Assembly (NCBI GenBank): GCA_036556965.1
Contig: DATBIO010000239.1
Span: 1-21,222 of the forward strand
Direction: 5' to 3'
Length of the DNA: 21,222 bases
Origin: DATBIO01 sp036556965
GTDB lineage: Bacteria; Acidobacteriota; Vicinamibacteria; Fen-336
The notes beneath the pieces were generated by a model. The model worked only from the letters and a program-made list of their open reading frames with translations. It was not told the origin of the DNA and made no database searches. Shown here in pieces: positions 6,060 through 14,455 of this stretch. Numbering within the stretch: position 1 is the first letter of the stretch; each line of letters opens with the position of its first letter. Both the position numbers and the translations under genes were made by a program.

Positions 6060-8792
6060 TCAGCGCGACCGGGCCATCTGGTCCAGCACCTCGCCCAGCC
6101 GCCGCAGCTCCTCCCCGTAGCGCGCCCAGTCGCCGTCGCGCTGGGCCTGGATGGCGTTCTGGTAGTGCGTGCGCGCGCGGGCGGCCAGCGCGTCGAGCCC
6201 CTCGCCGGCGGGGGGCGCGGCCGCGGGACCGGCCGCCGGGCCCGCGGCGGGCGCGGGAGCCGTGGGCCGCGTGGGGGCCGGGGGCGGCGCGCCCTGGCGG
6301 AAGAGGCGCGCGATGGCGGCGTCCAGCGTCTCCTCCATCACGATCTGGTTCTGGTAGGCCACGATCACGCGCTTGAGCTCGGGGATGCGGCCCCCCGTCC
6401 CCCGCAGGTACAGGGGCCGGATGTAGAGGAGCGACTGCTCCACCGGGATCACGAGCAGCGTGCCCTGGATGACCTCCGAACCCTGCTGGTTCCACAGCGT
6501 GATCTGCGGCGAGATGACCTGGTCCTGGTTGATGCGCGCCACCACCTGCTTGGGCCCGAAGACCACCTTCTGCTTGGGGAACTGGAAGACGGAGAGGCGG
6601 CCGTAGTTCGTGCCGTCGCTGCGCGCCACCATCCAGGCGGCCAGGTTGTCCTTCTGCCGCGGGGTGAAGGGGAGCATGGAGATGAACTCGGGCTGCGTCT
6701 CGCCCGGGAGCTTCATGATCGTGTAGTAGGGCTCCATGCGCTCGGCGCGCCCGCCCGCCTCGATGGCGGGAACCTCCCACTGGTCTTCCTTGTTGTAGAA
6801 GACGGCCGGGTTCTGCATGTGGTAGGTGGCGAAGACGCCGGCCTGCAGCTCGAAGATGGCGCGCGGATAGCGCAGGCGGGCGCGCAGGCCGGCCGGCATC
6901 TCGCCCAGCGGCCGCAGCAGCTCGGGGAAGATGCGGCCCAGGGTGGCCGCCACCGGGTCCGCGGGGTCCACCACGTAGAAGCGCGTGGTGCCGTGGTAGG
7001 CGTCGACGGTGACCTTCACCGCGCTGCGGATGTAGTTGATGCCGCCCGCCACCGGCGTGGAGTACGGGTAGCGGTCGCTGGTGGTGTAGGCGTCCAGGAC
7101 CCAGACCAGCCGGCCCTCCTCGATGGCGAGGTAGGGGTCGGGGTCGTAGGTCAGGAAGGGCGCGATGAGGCGGGCGCGCGCGGAGATGCGCCGGTGGAAG
7201 AGCACCCGGCTCTCCGGGGTCAGGTCGTCCGAGAGGAGGGTCTTGAGGGAGCCGAAGCGCACGCTGAAGAGCAGCTTGCCCAGGAAGCCGCCCAGGGGCA
7301 CCCCGCCCTCGCCCTCGTAGGTGGCGGAGATGTTGTCGTCGCCCTTCGGGTAGTGGAACTCCTTGGCCCGCGTGCGCACGAAGACGTGGTCGCTCGAGAG
7401 CTCGCCGAAGTAGATGCTGGGCTCGGTGACGGCGAGCCCCACCCCGGACTCCGGCGGGATGTTCTTGATGAAGAGCACGGGCAGGCCCTCGGGCGCCACC
7501 TGGTTCACGGGACCCAGGGTGAGGCCGTAGCCGTGGGTGAAGGTCAGGCGCTCGTTGATCCAGCTCCGGTTGGGGAGGCTGGCCGAGTTCAGCTCGCGCG
7601 CGGAGAGCATGATCTGCCGGTACTCGCCCTCGATGGTGTAGCGGTCGTTGTCCACGGAGACGAAGTCGTAGTAGGTGCGGATCTCCTGGAGCTGCCCGAA
7701 GGTGTCGAGCAGCGGCTGGTGGTCCCACAGGGGCACGTTCTTGAGGGTGGCCGCGTTGCGGTCGATGTCGGCGGCGGTGAGGCGGTCGTCGCCCGACAGC
7801 TCGCGCTCGGCCACCTCCGCGATGCCGAAGGCGGCCCGCGTGGCCTCGATGTTGTGGACGATGTAGGGCGTCTCGCGCGTCTGCTCGTTGGGGGTCACCA
7901 CGAAGCGCTGCAGGAGGGCCGCGTAGCCCTCGCCACCCAGGGCCACCACGGCGTAGAGGGCGGCGGCGAGGCCCAGGGGGCGGAACACGCCCCGCGCCGC
8001 GCCGTAGACGGCCAGGACCACCCCCGCCGCGGCCGCCACCACCTGGACGCGCAGGATGGGCATGCGCGCGTGCACGTCCACGTAGGAGGCCCCGTGCACG
8101 ATGCCGGAGGAGTGCGTCAGCAGGCCGGGGACCTGGAGCCAGGCCCCCAGCCCCAGCGCGGCCAGCACGCCCGCGGCCAGGAAGAGGAGGTGGCGGCGCG
8201 CGCCGCGCCCGGCCACGAGTCCGCGCAGGCGGTCGAGGGTGAGGGTGCCGGAGACGGCGTAGGCGGCCACGCACAGGACGAGGGTCGCCGCGAGGAGGGC
8301 CAGGGCCAGGCGCTGGACCAGCTCCAGGAAGGGAAGGGTGAAGACGTAGAAGCCCACGTCGCGGCCCAGGATGGGGTCGCGCGTCCCGAAGGGGACCCCG
8401 TGGCGGAAGAAGAGCCAGCTCTCCCAGCGCCCGGCGGCCAGGGCGGCCAGCGCGCCCGCCGCGAGCAGGCAGAGGGCGTGGCCGAGCAGGCGCAGGCTCC
8501 GCGAGTCCACCGCCACGTTGATGGGGCCCTGCTGGGTCATGAGGACGAAGCCGCGCGGGGTGGCCACGCGCAGCGCCGGCCGCACGTTCAGGACCAGGAA
8601 GGCCAGGGCCACCGCGAAGACCCCCGTCCCCAGGGTGCCCTGCGCGGTCAGCGCGCGGAGGAAGACGCTCTGGTAGCCCGTCTCCCCGAACCAGAGCCAG
8701 TTGGCCCAGAACTCGGCGAGGACGGGCGTGGCCAGCACGACCAGGGCGGCCAGGGCCAGCACGGCCATCGGACGACGCGAGGTCCCGTTCAC
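6060..8792 (-). CDS. UPF0182 family integral membrane protein
   Basis: A 910-aa protein of the UPF0182 (PF03699) family, whose function is unknown. The N-terminal third carries seven hydrophobic segments at about 10-27, 52-70, 101-120, 152-180, 201-218, 248-264 and 272-288. The large remainder is the conserved soluble portion (for example TRETPYI, YGLTLGPVN, HYPKGDDN, YAIEE-like PYLAIEEGRLVW). A Pro/Ala-rich linker then leads to a C-terminal helical tail, as is usual for the family. The start GTG at 8792 overlaps the desaturase stop as GTGA and follows GGGAGGGGAGG, so translation is probably coupled. An internal ATG at 8768 is a weaker alternative. The 910-aa length is normal for the family. 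Confidence 0.92.
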   Translation of the reverse strand: MNGTSRRPMAVLALAALVVLATPVLAEFWANWLWFGETGYQSVFLRALTAQGTLGTGVFAVALAFLVLNVRPALRVATPRGFVLMTQQGPINVAVDSRSLRLLGHALCLLAAGALAALAAGRWESWLFFRHGVPFGTRDPILGRDVGFYVFTLPFLELVQRLALALLAATLVLCVAAYAVSGTLTLDRLRGLVAGRGARRHLLFLAAGVLAALGLGAWLQVPGLLTHSSGIVHGASYVDVHARMPILRVQVVAAAAGVVLAVYGAARGVFRPLGLAAALYAVVALGGEGYAALLQRFVVTPNEQTRETPYIVHNIEATRAAFGIAEVAERELSGDDRLTAADIDRNAATLKNVPLWDHQPLLDTFGQLQEIRTYYDFVSVDNDRYTIEGEYRQIMLSARELNSASLPNRSWINERLTFTHGYGLTLGPVNQVAPEGLPVLFIKNIPPESGVGLAVTEPSIYFGELSSDHVFVRTRAKEFHYPKGDDNISATYEGEGGVPLGGFLGKLLFSVRFGSLKTLLSDDLTPESRVLFHRRISARARLIAPFLTYDPDPYLAIEEGRLVWVLDAYTTSDRYPYSTPVAGGINYIRSAVKVTVDAYHGTTRFYVVDPADPVAATLGRIFPELLRPLGEMPAGLRARLRYPRAIFELQAGVFATYHMQNPAVFYNKEDQWEVPAIEAGGRAERMEPYYTIMKLPGETQPEFISMLPFTPRQKDNLAAWMVARSDGTNYGRLSVFQFPKQKVVFGPKQVVARINQDQVISPQITLWNQQGSEVIQGTLLVIPVEQSLLYIRPLYLRGTGGRIPELKRVIVAYQNQIVMEETLDAAIARLFRQGAPPPAPTRPTAPAPAAGPAAGPAAAPPAGEGLDALAARARTHYQNAIQAQRDGDWARYGEELRRLGEVLDQMARSR

Positions 8793-9757
8793 GGCGCGCT
8801 CGCCTCCCCTCCCTCGGCGGTCCGCGGGGAGCGCAGGCGGAAGCACTCCCCGAGGAAGGCCAGGTACCCGGGCGTCAGGTGCACCTCGCCGCGGAAGCGC
8901 TCGCTCTCCATCAGGCGGCGGTGCAGCCGGCGCAGGTTGTAGTGCGGGACGCCGGGGTACAGGTGGTGCGCGCCGTGGTAGCCCACGCTCTTCGGGGCGA
9001 TGAGCGCGGCGGCCACGGGACCGGTGAGGACGGTGCGGCTGGCGCGGGGCGGGCCCGCGTCGGGCACGCCGAAGTGCTCGGCCGTGCCCTTGAGGCGCAT
9101 GGCCACCAGGAACCACGTGCCGAGCGGCACCAGCCAGTAGAGGAGGAGCAGCCGCAGCCCGCCCGCCCACGCCGCCGTCCCCAGGACGGCGGCGTAGAAG
9201 GCGAGCCGGTAGGCGACGCGCGGGCGCGGGGCCTCCCCGTCGCGCGGCCGCTCGCCGTCGCCGAGCAGGAAGAAGCGGAACAGCGTGGACTGCCCCCCGC
9301 CCAGCCCGAGCAGCACGCGCGCGGTCTGGAGGACGCTCCCGCTGGCGCGCAGGCGGTCCGGCCGGTTGCGCGCCCAGTCCGGATCGCGCTCGGTGTTGAG
9401 GTGCCGGTGGTGGAGCAGGTGGACGCGCCGGTACGAGTGGTAGGGCACGAGCACGGGCCAGGCGCAGAGCAGCTCGCCCAGGCGGTCGTTCCAGGGCCGG
9501 CTGCGCAGCAGCGTGCCGTGCACGGCCTCGTGGGCGAGGAGGAACAGCGCATGCTGGCGCGAGCCGATCCAGACCACGGCCAGGGCGTAGGAGAGCGGGT
9601 GCCAGTAGGCCGCGGAGAGCGCGGCGGCGGCGGCGATGAGGGCCCATTCCGCCACCACGTTGACGAGCGACCTCCACGTCTCCACGCGGTGGAGCGGAAC
9701 GAGCTCGTGCGGCGCGGGTGAGGCATCGATCGCCGTGGGACGGGCCTGCGCAGCCAT
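8789..9757 (-). CDS. Fatty-acid desaturase family protein
   Basis: A 322-aa membrane di-iron enzyme of the fatty-acid desaturase family (PF00487). The three histidine boxes are present: HEAVH (76-80), HLLHH (113-117) and HGAHH (261-265), which bind two irons. Hydrophobic segments surround them (about 35-65, 98-106, 185-222). The family inserts a double bond, or hydroxylates, in acyl lipids or carotenoids; the exact substrate is not readable. The ATG at 9757 follows GGAGGCGA. It lies 46 nt downstream of the Ig-domain gene and overlaps the UPF0182 start by 4 nt. A -10-like TAGGAT (9801-9806, minus strand) coincides with the preceding stop codon and could be its own promoter. Pairing with a membrane protein suggests a lipid or envelope role. 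Confidence 0.88.
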   Translation of the reverse strand: MAAQARPTAIDASPAPHELVPLHRVETWRSLVNVVAEWALIAAAAALSAAYWHPLSYALAVVWIGSRQHALFLLAHEAVHGTLLRSRPWNDRLGELLCAWPVLVPYHSYRRVHLLHHRHLNTERDPDWARNRPDRLRASGSVLQTARVLLGLGGGQSTLFRFFLLGDGERPRDGEAPRPRVAYRLAFYAAVLGTAAWAGGLRLLLLYWLVPLGTWFLVAMRLKGTAEHFGVPDAGPPRASRTVLTGPVAAALIAPKSVGYHGAHHLYPGVPHYNLRRLHRRLMESERFRGEVHLTPGYLAFLGECFRLRSPRTAEGGEASAP

Positions 9758-9803
9758 GGGGGGGTCGCCTCCGCGTTGCCGGACGCCGCGTCGAAGGCGA
9801 ATC

Positions 9804-10895
9804 CTACCGCGGGACGGTGAAGGCGTAGGTCAAGGGCCCGGGAGGGGCGTCCCCGCCGGCGGGGGAGGTGCCCGTCTCGCGGTCGAACGGCCGGTCGAAG
9901 CGGTTCCCGGCGCGGTCCTCCAGGGCGGGCACCACGCGCAGGGCGTAGCCGCCGGGGGCCCACGCCGCCTCCGGCGCGAAGGACCAGCGTGTCTCCCCCT
10001 CGCTGACCTGCGCGCGGCCGGCCACCGGGCGCCCCCGCGCGTCCTCCACCCACATCCACCGCTGCAGGAGCCCGTGGTCGAGCGGCTCGGGCAGCGCCAC
10101 CACGAGAGGAGCCCCGGGGGAGGCGGGCGGATCGAGGCGCACGCCGGCCGCGGCCGGCGGGGACCGGTCGGCTTCCACGGCGCGGAAGGCGTGGGAGAAC
10201 GGCCGGCCCATGGGCACGCCGGCGGCGTCCGTGAGCTCCGCGCCCACGGCCAGCCGGTACGAGCGGCCGGCGCGCAGCACGGGGCCCAGCCGCTGGCCGG
10301 GGGCGACGCCGCGCTTCACGCGGCCGGGGTGGAAGATGAGCGTGAGCCGGGACTGCCCGGGGTCCCACAGGCCGTCCTCCACCGGCACGAAGGCCAGCGG
10401 CACCTCGGCCCCCGAGTCCTCCAGCAGGCGCACGTGCGCCTGCACGCCGCGCGGGTTCATGGCCTGCGAGAAGTGCAGGTACAGGCGCAGAGCGTTCTCC
10501 GGCAGGGCCTCCCCGGAGGGATGGACGGCCACCACCCGCGGCGCCGCGCGCGCGGCGGGAGGAGCGACCTCGAAGGCGTGCTCGAGGGCCAGGACGCCGC
10601 TGCGGAAGCGGGCCGTGTAGCGCACGCCCGACACCAGGGGGAACCGCGGCCGGAAGTGGAGGCCCTCGGCGTCCACGGCGTGCGTGCCCGCCACCGGCGG
10701 CGCCCCCGGCACCGCGCCCGCGTGGAGGCTGAGCGCCTGCGCCAGCGCGGCCGGAGGTGCGGTGGCCAGGCCCGCCAGCGCCGCCGCGTCCAGGCCCAGC
10801 ACGCTCACGCGGTGCGGCCGGCCGTCCCCGGGCGCCTCCACGCGGACGGCGGGCCCGCCCGCGAGCGCGGCGCAGAGGACGAGGGACGCGGTCAG
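9804..10895 (-). CDS. Exported protein with two Ig-like (Big_5/SbsA-type) domains
   Basis: About 363 aa. After a hydrophobic leader (TASLVLCAALAGG) the protein has a poorly conserved N-terminal third. Two regions then follow the bacterial Ig-like Big_5 pattern, at about 117-250 (starting VVAVHPSG, with LHFSQAMNP) and about 245-345 (starting VRLDPP, ending in EDRAGNRFD). These domains are usually found on secreted or surface proteins, but here there is no lipobox or anchor. The start is unusual. No ATG, GTG or TTG lies in frame before the leader; CTG 10895 overlaps the upstream stop as CTGA and would give translation by termination-reinitiation. A later GTG would delete the leader. Function unknown; the tight overlap suggests partnership with the beta-propeller-like protein upstream. 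Confidence 0.7.
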   Translation of the reverse strand: MTASLVLCAALAGGPAVRVEAPGDGRPHRVSVLGLDAAALAGLATAPPAALAQALSLHAGAVPGAPPVAGTHAVDAEGLHFRPRFPLVSGVRYTARFRSGVLALEHAFEVAPPAARAAPRVVAVHPSGEALPENALRLYLHFSQAMNPRGVQAHVRLLEDSGAEVPLAFVPVEDGLWDPGQSRLTLIFHPGRVKRGVAPGQRLGPVLRAGRSYRLAVGAELTDAAGVPMGRPFSHAFRAVEADRSPPAAAGVRLDPPASPGAPLVVALPEPLDHGLLQRWMWVEDARGRPVAGRAQVSEGETRWSFAPEAAWAPGGYALRVVPALEDRAGNRFDRPFDRETGTSPAGGDAPPGPLTYAFTVPR

Positions 10896-12022
10896 TAGCG
10901 GCCCATGGGTACGGGCACCAGGTCGAGCTGGCCGCCGCCCAGGCGGCGCAGCACGGCCACGTGCTCCTCCCCCATGTTGTCGAGCTGCAGCACGCCGGTG
11001 CCGGAGCGGGTGGCGTGCTTGACCCCCGCCACGTAGGTGGTGACGGGCGTCTCGATGGCGCCCGGGAAGGCCTCCACGTCCTTGGGGTCCACGATCATGA
11101 AGGGCAGGTTGCTGTTGGCGATGAGGAGGCGGTCGCCGCTCTTGCCCTTGAAGAGGACCATGTCCAGCGGGTAGTTGCCGGATCCGAACTCCCCCACCGT
11201 CTTGCCGCGCAGGTGCGTCCTGGCCTTGATGTCGTCCACGGCGAAGGTGACGAGGGGGGTGCACAGGTAGGCGGCCAGCACGTGCGTCTTGCCCTTGAGC
11301 GGGTAGAAGACGAACGTGCGCACGGGCGCCTCCGTCTCGAACTTGCCGTGGGCGCCGTGGTAGTTCTCGAGGGTGGTGGCGGCCACGGGGCCCCCGAAGG
11401 GATAGGGGACGCGCCACATGGTGGAGGCGAACTCCTCGTTGGAGAGGCCCGCCACCCAGAGGGTGCCGTCGGCGTAGGCCATGTCCGTGATGGTGTCCGC
11501 GCGCAGGGACGCGTCCTTCCACGGCACCTTCTTGGCGGGGTCCACGGGGTTGGGCAGGGCGGCGCGCGCGAAGGGCACCGAGGACAGGTCCACCAGCGCG
11601 GGCTTGCCCTCGCCGTCGAGGCGCACGAGCACGCTGGCGTCGGCCACGTCGTTGGGGAGGAGCCACTGCATGTTCCAGGCGGAGCGGCCGCGCGAGACCG
11701 CCAGGTAGGCCTGCTTGGAGAGGGGATCCACGGCCAGGTCGTGGATCATCACGTCGGCGGGGGCGGCGCCCAGCAGGGCGGCGATCCGGCCCTCCACGTC
11801 GGGGACGGGCTTGGGGTCCTTGAGGGCCACCGTCTCGCGCGGGCCGAGGTCGATGGCGAACACGGCCCCGCCCTTTCCGTCTCCCACGAACAGGACCCCG
11901 CCCGGCCCGAAGGCCAGGGCGCTGAGGGAGCGGATGTCGGGTTTGCCCGGGACCAGGCCGGCGGCGGGCAGGGACCCGGCCAGGCCCACGGTCAGCGCGA
12001 TTGCGGCGGCGAGACGAGCCAT
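10892..12022 (-). CDS. Secreted beta-propeller-like protein
   Basis: A 376-aa protein with a clear N-terminal signal peptide (MARLAAAIALTVGLAG, then SLPAAG) and no lipobox. The mature part opens with a propeller-blade pattern (LSALAFGPGGVLFVGD) and repeats similar blades (HDLAVDPLSKQAYLAVSR, ITDMAYADGTLWVAGL, LDMVLFKGKSGDRLLIAN), resembling SMP-30/NHL-type six-bladed propellers. I do not see a diagnostic enzymatic motif, so a binding or scaffold role is as likely as catalysis. The ATG at 12022 follows AGGAGGG with ideal spacing, and a TAGAAT -10-like box lies about 43 nt upstream. It heads a four-gene minus-strand row ending at the UPF0182 gene. Confidence 0.8.
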   Translation of the reverse strand: MARLAAAIALTVGLAGSLPAAGLVPGKPDIRSLSALAFGPGGVLFVGDGKGGAVFAIDLGPRETVALKDPKPVPDVEGRIAALLGAAPADVMIHDLAVDPLSKQAYLAVSRGRSAWNMQWLLPNDVADASVLVRLDGEGKPALVDLSSVPFARAALPNPVDPAKKVPWKDASLRADTITDMAYADGTLWVAGLSNEEFASTMWRVPYPFGGPVAATTLENYHGAHGKFETEAPVRTFVFYPLKGKTHVLAAYLCTPLVTFAVDDIKARTHLRGKTVGEFGSGNYPLDMVLFKGKSGDRLLIANSNLPFMIVDPKDVEAFPGAIETPVTTYVAGVKHATRSGTGVLQLDNMGEEHVAVLRRLGGGQLDLVPVPMGRY

Positions 12023-12064
12023 CTCGAACCCTCCTGTGGCGGTGCCCCCGTCCGGCGAACCACG

Positions 12065-12070
12065 ATTCTA
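12065..12070 (-). promoter_or_regulatory. -10-like element TAGAAT
   Basis: On the minus strand, TAGAAT (5 of 6 to TATAAT) lies 42 nt before the beta-propeller-like gene start, in one of the few A/T-rich spots of the divergent intergenic region. No clear -35 is seen. It probably drives the four-gene row 12022-6060. Confidence 0.45.
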
Positions 12071-12127
12071 GAGCGGGCGGCGGCCGGGGACCGCCAAACT
12101 TTGTGAAAATGGACTCGGGAGGCGGCC

Positions 12128-12547
12128 ATGTTCAGGGGACTGACGGCGGCGGCGCTCGTGGGTGCGCTGGGGCTCTCGCCGGCGCCGGCGCTGGCCAAGA
12201 GCAAGGACAAGCACAAGCACAAGGTCGACAAGGGCGTGGTCTTCGTGGACACCGACCGCGACGCCGTGCGGGGCTACTGGATCGAGACCTACGGACGCGG
12301 GCACTGCCCCCCGGGCCTGGCCAAGAAGGGCAACGGCTGCCTGCCGCCCGGCCAGGCCAAGAAGCGGTACGTGGTCGGCCGAAACCTGCCCGGGGGCATC
12401 GTGGTGCAGCCGCTGCCCCCGATCCTGCTCCCGCGCCTGCGCCCGGTGCCCGCGGGCTACGAGTACGGCGTGCTGGACGGGGACGTGCTGCTGATGGCCA
12501 TCGGGACGCGCCTGGTGGTGGACGCCATCGCCGGCCTGATCGACTGA
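12128..12547 (+). CDS. Small secreted RcnB/CigR-like protein
   Basis: A 139-aa protein with a signal peptide (residues 1-23, ending PALA). A Lys/His-rich segment follows (KSKDKHKHKVDK, 24-35). A duplicated PPGxAKK motif then appears at 61-67 and 73-79, each preceded by a cysteine at or near its start (C60, C71). The C-terminal part (PAGYEYGVLDGDVLLMAIGTRLVVDAI) has the layout of RcnB-family periplasmic proteins, linked in enterobacteria to nickel/cobalt homeostasis; CigR proteins share it. The extra cysteines and Lys/His run could bind metal, but this is inference. The ATG at 12128 follows GGGAGGC. The gene converges on the helicase gene, with only 10 nt between stops. Confidence 0.78.
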   Translation: MFRGLTAAALVGALGLSPAPALAKSKDKHKHKVDKGVVFVDTDRDAVRGYWIETYGRGHCPPGLAKKGNGCLPPGQAKKRYVVGRNLPGGIVVQPLPPILLPRLRPVPAGYEYGVLDGDVLLMAIGTRLVVDAIAGLID

Positions 12548-12561
12548 GCGTTCCCGCTCAG
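12544..12561. terminator. Hairpin spanning both convergent stop codons
   Basis: CTGAGCG, loop TTCC, CGCTCAG forms a perfect 7-bp stem with a 4-nt loop. The left arm contains the TGA of the RcnB-like gene (12545-12547) and the right arm the TGA of the helicase read on the minus strand (12558-12560). No T-tract follows. A bidirectional terminator or end-protecting hairpin is likely. Confidence 0.5.
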
Positions 12562-14264
12562 CGGCGCGGCGGGCGATAGCGGCTGGCCGTCACGCGCCGG
12601 CCGCGGATGGTGGCCTGGCGCAGGGCGTCCACCACGCGGTCCACGTCGCCCTCGCGCACCTCCACGAGGGAGAAGCGGTCCGCGATCTCGATGGCGCCCA
12701 CGTCCTCGCCGGAGAGGCGGGCCTCGCCCGTGATGGCGCCCACGAGGTCCTGGGGCCGCACGCCGGCCTGGCGTCCCGCGGAGATGTAGACCCGCGCGAA
12801 GTCCCCGCCCGGGGCCGGCTCCCGCGCGGAGCGCCCCCGCTTCCCCGCGCGCGCCGGTCCCTTGCGCGGCGGGGGCCCCGGCGCCGCGGGGATGGCGGGC
12901 CGGGCCGCCGCGGGGGCGGCGCCCGCCTCCGCCCGCGACGGCTCCCGCTCCCCCGATTCCTGGAGGAGATGGACGGCGGCGGCGGCCACGTCGAGGACGT
13001 CGAACTCCGCGACCAGCGACTCCACCACCACCCGCGCGCCGTCCGTGCCCCCCCGCAACAGCGCCTCCCGCAGCGAGGCCCGCGTCAGCTCGAGGCGGCG
13101 CGCCCGCAGGTCGGCCACCGTGGGCAGCGGGCTCAGCTCGATGCGCCGCCCCGTGAGCCGCTCGATGTTGCGCAGGAGGGGGCGCTCGCGCGCCTCCACC
13201 AGGGTGATGGCCACGCCCTCCCGCCCGGCGCGGCCCGTGCGGCCGATGCGGTGCACGTACGACTCGGGGGCCGCGGGCACGTCGTAGTTGACGACGTGCG
13301 AGAGGCGGCGGATGTCGAGCCCGCGCGCGGCCACGTCCGTGGCCAGGAGGAGGTCGGCCGTGCCCTCGCGCACCCGCTTCATGACCCGGTCGCGCTGGGC
13401 CTGGGAGAAGCCGCCGTGCAGCGCCTCCGCGCGATAGCCGCGGGCGGCCAGGGTCTGCGCCAGCTCGTCCACCTCGTTGCGCGTCCGGCAGAAGACGAGG
13501 GCCGAGGCCGGGCTCTCCATGTCGAGCACCCGGCCCAGCGCGTCCGCCTTCTGGGGCCGCGCGACCAGGTAAGCCACCTGCCGCACGCGCGGGGCGGCGC
13601 CCGCGCGCGCGGGCTCCTCCGCGATGGCCAGGCGCACGGGGTCGCGCAGGTGGCGCCGGGCGATGGCGGCGATGCGCGCGGGAATGGTGGCGGAGAAGAG
13701 CGCGCTCTGCCGCTCGCGGGGAGCGCCCTGCAGGATCGCCTCCAGGTCCTCCGCGAAGCCCATGTCCAGCATCTCGTCGGCCTCGTCCAGGACCAGCGCG
13801 CGCACCGCGCCCAGGGCCAGGGTGCCCCGCCGCACGTGGTCGAGCACGCGCCCCGGCGTGCCCACCACCACGTCCACGCCCCGCCGCAGGGCGCGCAGCT
13901 GGAGGCCCATGGCCTGCCCGCCGTAGATGGGGAGGACGGCCAGGCCCAGCGGCTGGCCGTAGCGATGCACGGCCTCCGCCACCTGCATGGCCAGCTCGCG
14001 CGTGGGAACCAGCACCAGGGCCGCCACCACCCCACGCTCCCGCGTCTCGCCGAAGAGGCGCTGGGCAAGGGGCAGGGCGAAGGCCGCCGTCTTGCCCGTC
14101 CCCGTGGCGGCCTGGCCCAGGACGTCGCGCCCCTGGAGGAGGGCGGGGATCGCGCTCTTCTGGATCGGGGTGGGCTCCTCGTAGCCGAGGTCTGCCAGGA
14201 CTGCGGTCAGTCGAGGATCGAGGCCCAGAGCGGCGAAGCCGTCGGCGGGAGTGGTCGGGCGCAC
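12558..14264 (-). CDS. deaD: DEAD-box ATP-dependent RNA helicase
   Basis: A 568-aa DEAD-box helicase that unwinds RNA, probably in ribosome assembly or mRNA decay. Motifs run in order: Q-motif region PTPIQ (31-35), Walker A AATGTGKT (52-59), PTREL (87-91), GTPGR (135-139), DEAD (160-163), SAT (191-193), ARGLDI (313-318) and HRIGRTGR (338-345). A linker rich in Ala, Pro and Arg (about 440-486) precedes a C-terminal DbpA/CsdA-type RNA-binding domain (about 488-560), which in this family can target structured RNA. The start is GTG 14264; no in-frame ATG is near and the Q-motif begins soon after. The gene is divergent from the kinase fusion gene, 191 nt away. The symbol reflects the DeaD/CsdA-type architecture, not proven orthology. 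Confidence 0.93.
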   Translation of the reverse strand: MRPTTPADGFAALGLDPRLTAVLADLGYEEPTPIQKSAIPALLQGRDVLGQAATGTGKTAAFALPLAQRLFGETRERGVVAALVLVPTRELAMQVAEAVHRYGQPLGLAVLPIYGGQAMGLQLRALRRGVDVVVGTPGRVLDHVRRGTLALGAVRALVLDEADEMLDMGFAEDLEAILQGAPRERQSALFSATIPARIAAIARRHLRDPVRLAIAEEPARAGAAPRVRQVAYLVARPQKADALGRVLDMESPASALVFCRTRNEVDELAQTLAARGYRAEALHGGFSQAQRDRVMKRVREGTADLLLATDVAARGLDIRRLSHVVNYDVPAAPESYVHRIGRTGRAGREGVAITLVEARERPLLRNIERLTGRRIELSPLPTVADLRARRLELTRASLREALLRGGTDGARVVVESLVAEFDVLDVAAAAVHLLQESGEREPSRAEAGAAPAAARPAIPAAPGPPPRKGPARAGKRGRSAREPAPGGDFARVYISAGRQAGVRPQDLVGAITGEARLSGEDVGAIEIADRFSLVEVREGDVDRVVDALRQATIRGRRVTASRYRPPRR

Positions 14265-14363
14265 GTGCTTGCTCTACAGTAGTTTGCACCGGCCGGGGGC
14301 TGCCGTGTGCCGGCACATACCGTGCCCAACGGAAACGATCGAGAAGTACCCATGTCGCGTGCA

Positions 14364-14393
14364 TTGACAGGCTTCGGTCCCATCCTCCTTAAT
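14364..14393 (+). promoter_or_regulatory. Probable housekeeping-type promoter of the kinase fusion gene
   Basis: A perfect -35 TTGACA (14364-14369) is followed after 18 nt by CTTAAT (14388-14393, 4 of 6 to TATAAT). Transcription would start near 14400, leaving a leader of about 55 nt before GTG 14456. The rest of the 191-nt intergenic region shows nothing else clear, apart from A/T-rich bases near 14274-14285 that may hold the helicase promoter. Confidence 0.5.
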
Positions 14394-14455
14394 GGTCCCC
14401 ACGTTGCCCTCCGAGGCAGAGGTTCCCTGGCCGCTCCATCCTGCGTGACGGTGTC

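Noticed and set aside
6165..8942. A 925-codon open frame on the plus strand antisense to the UPF0182 gene
   Set aside because: Its translation is low-complexity Gly/Ala/Arg/His/Val/Glu without domains, and the opposite strand encodes a clear family. Long antisense frames are expected at this GC content.
10850..10895. Lipoprotein signal in the Ig-domain protein (cysteine in SLVLCAAL)
   Set aside because: The residue before the cysteine is Leu rather than Gly/Ala/Ser, so it does not fit a lipobox.
10896..11666. Upstream extension of the Ig-domain gene to ATG 11666
   Set aside because: It overlaps most of the beta-propeller-like gene in a shadow frame.
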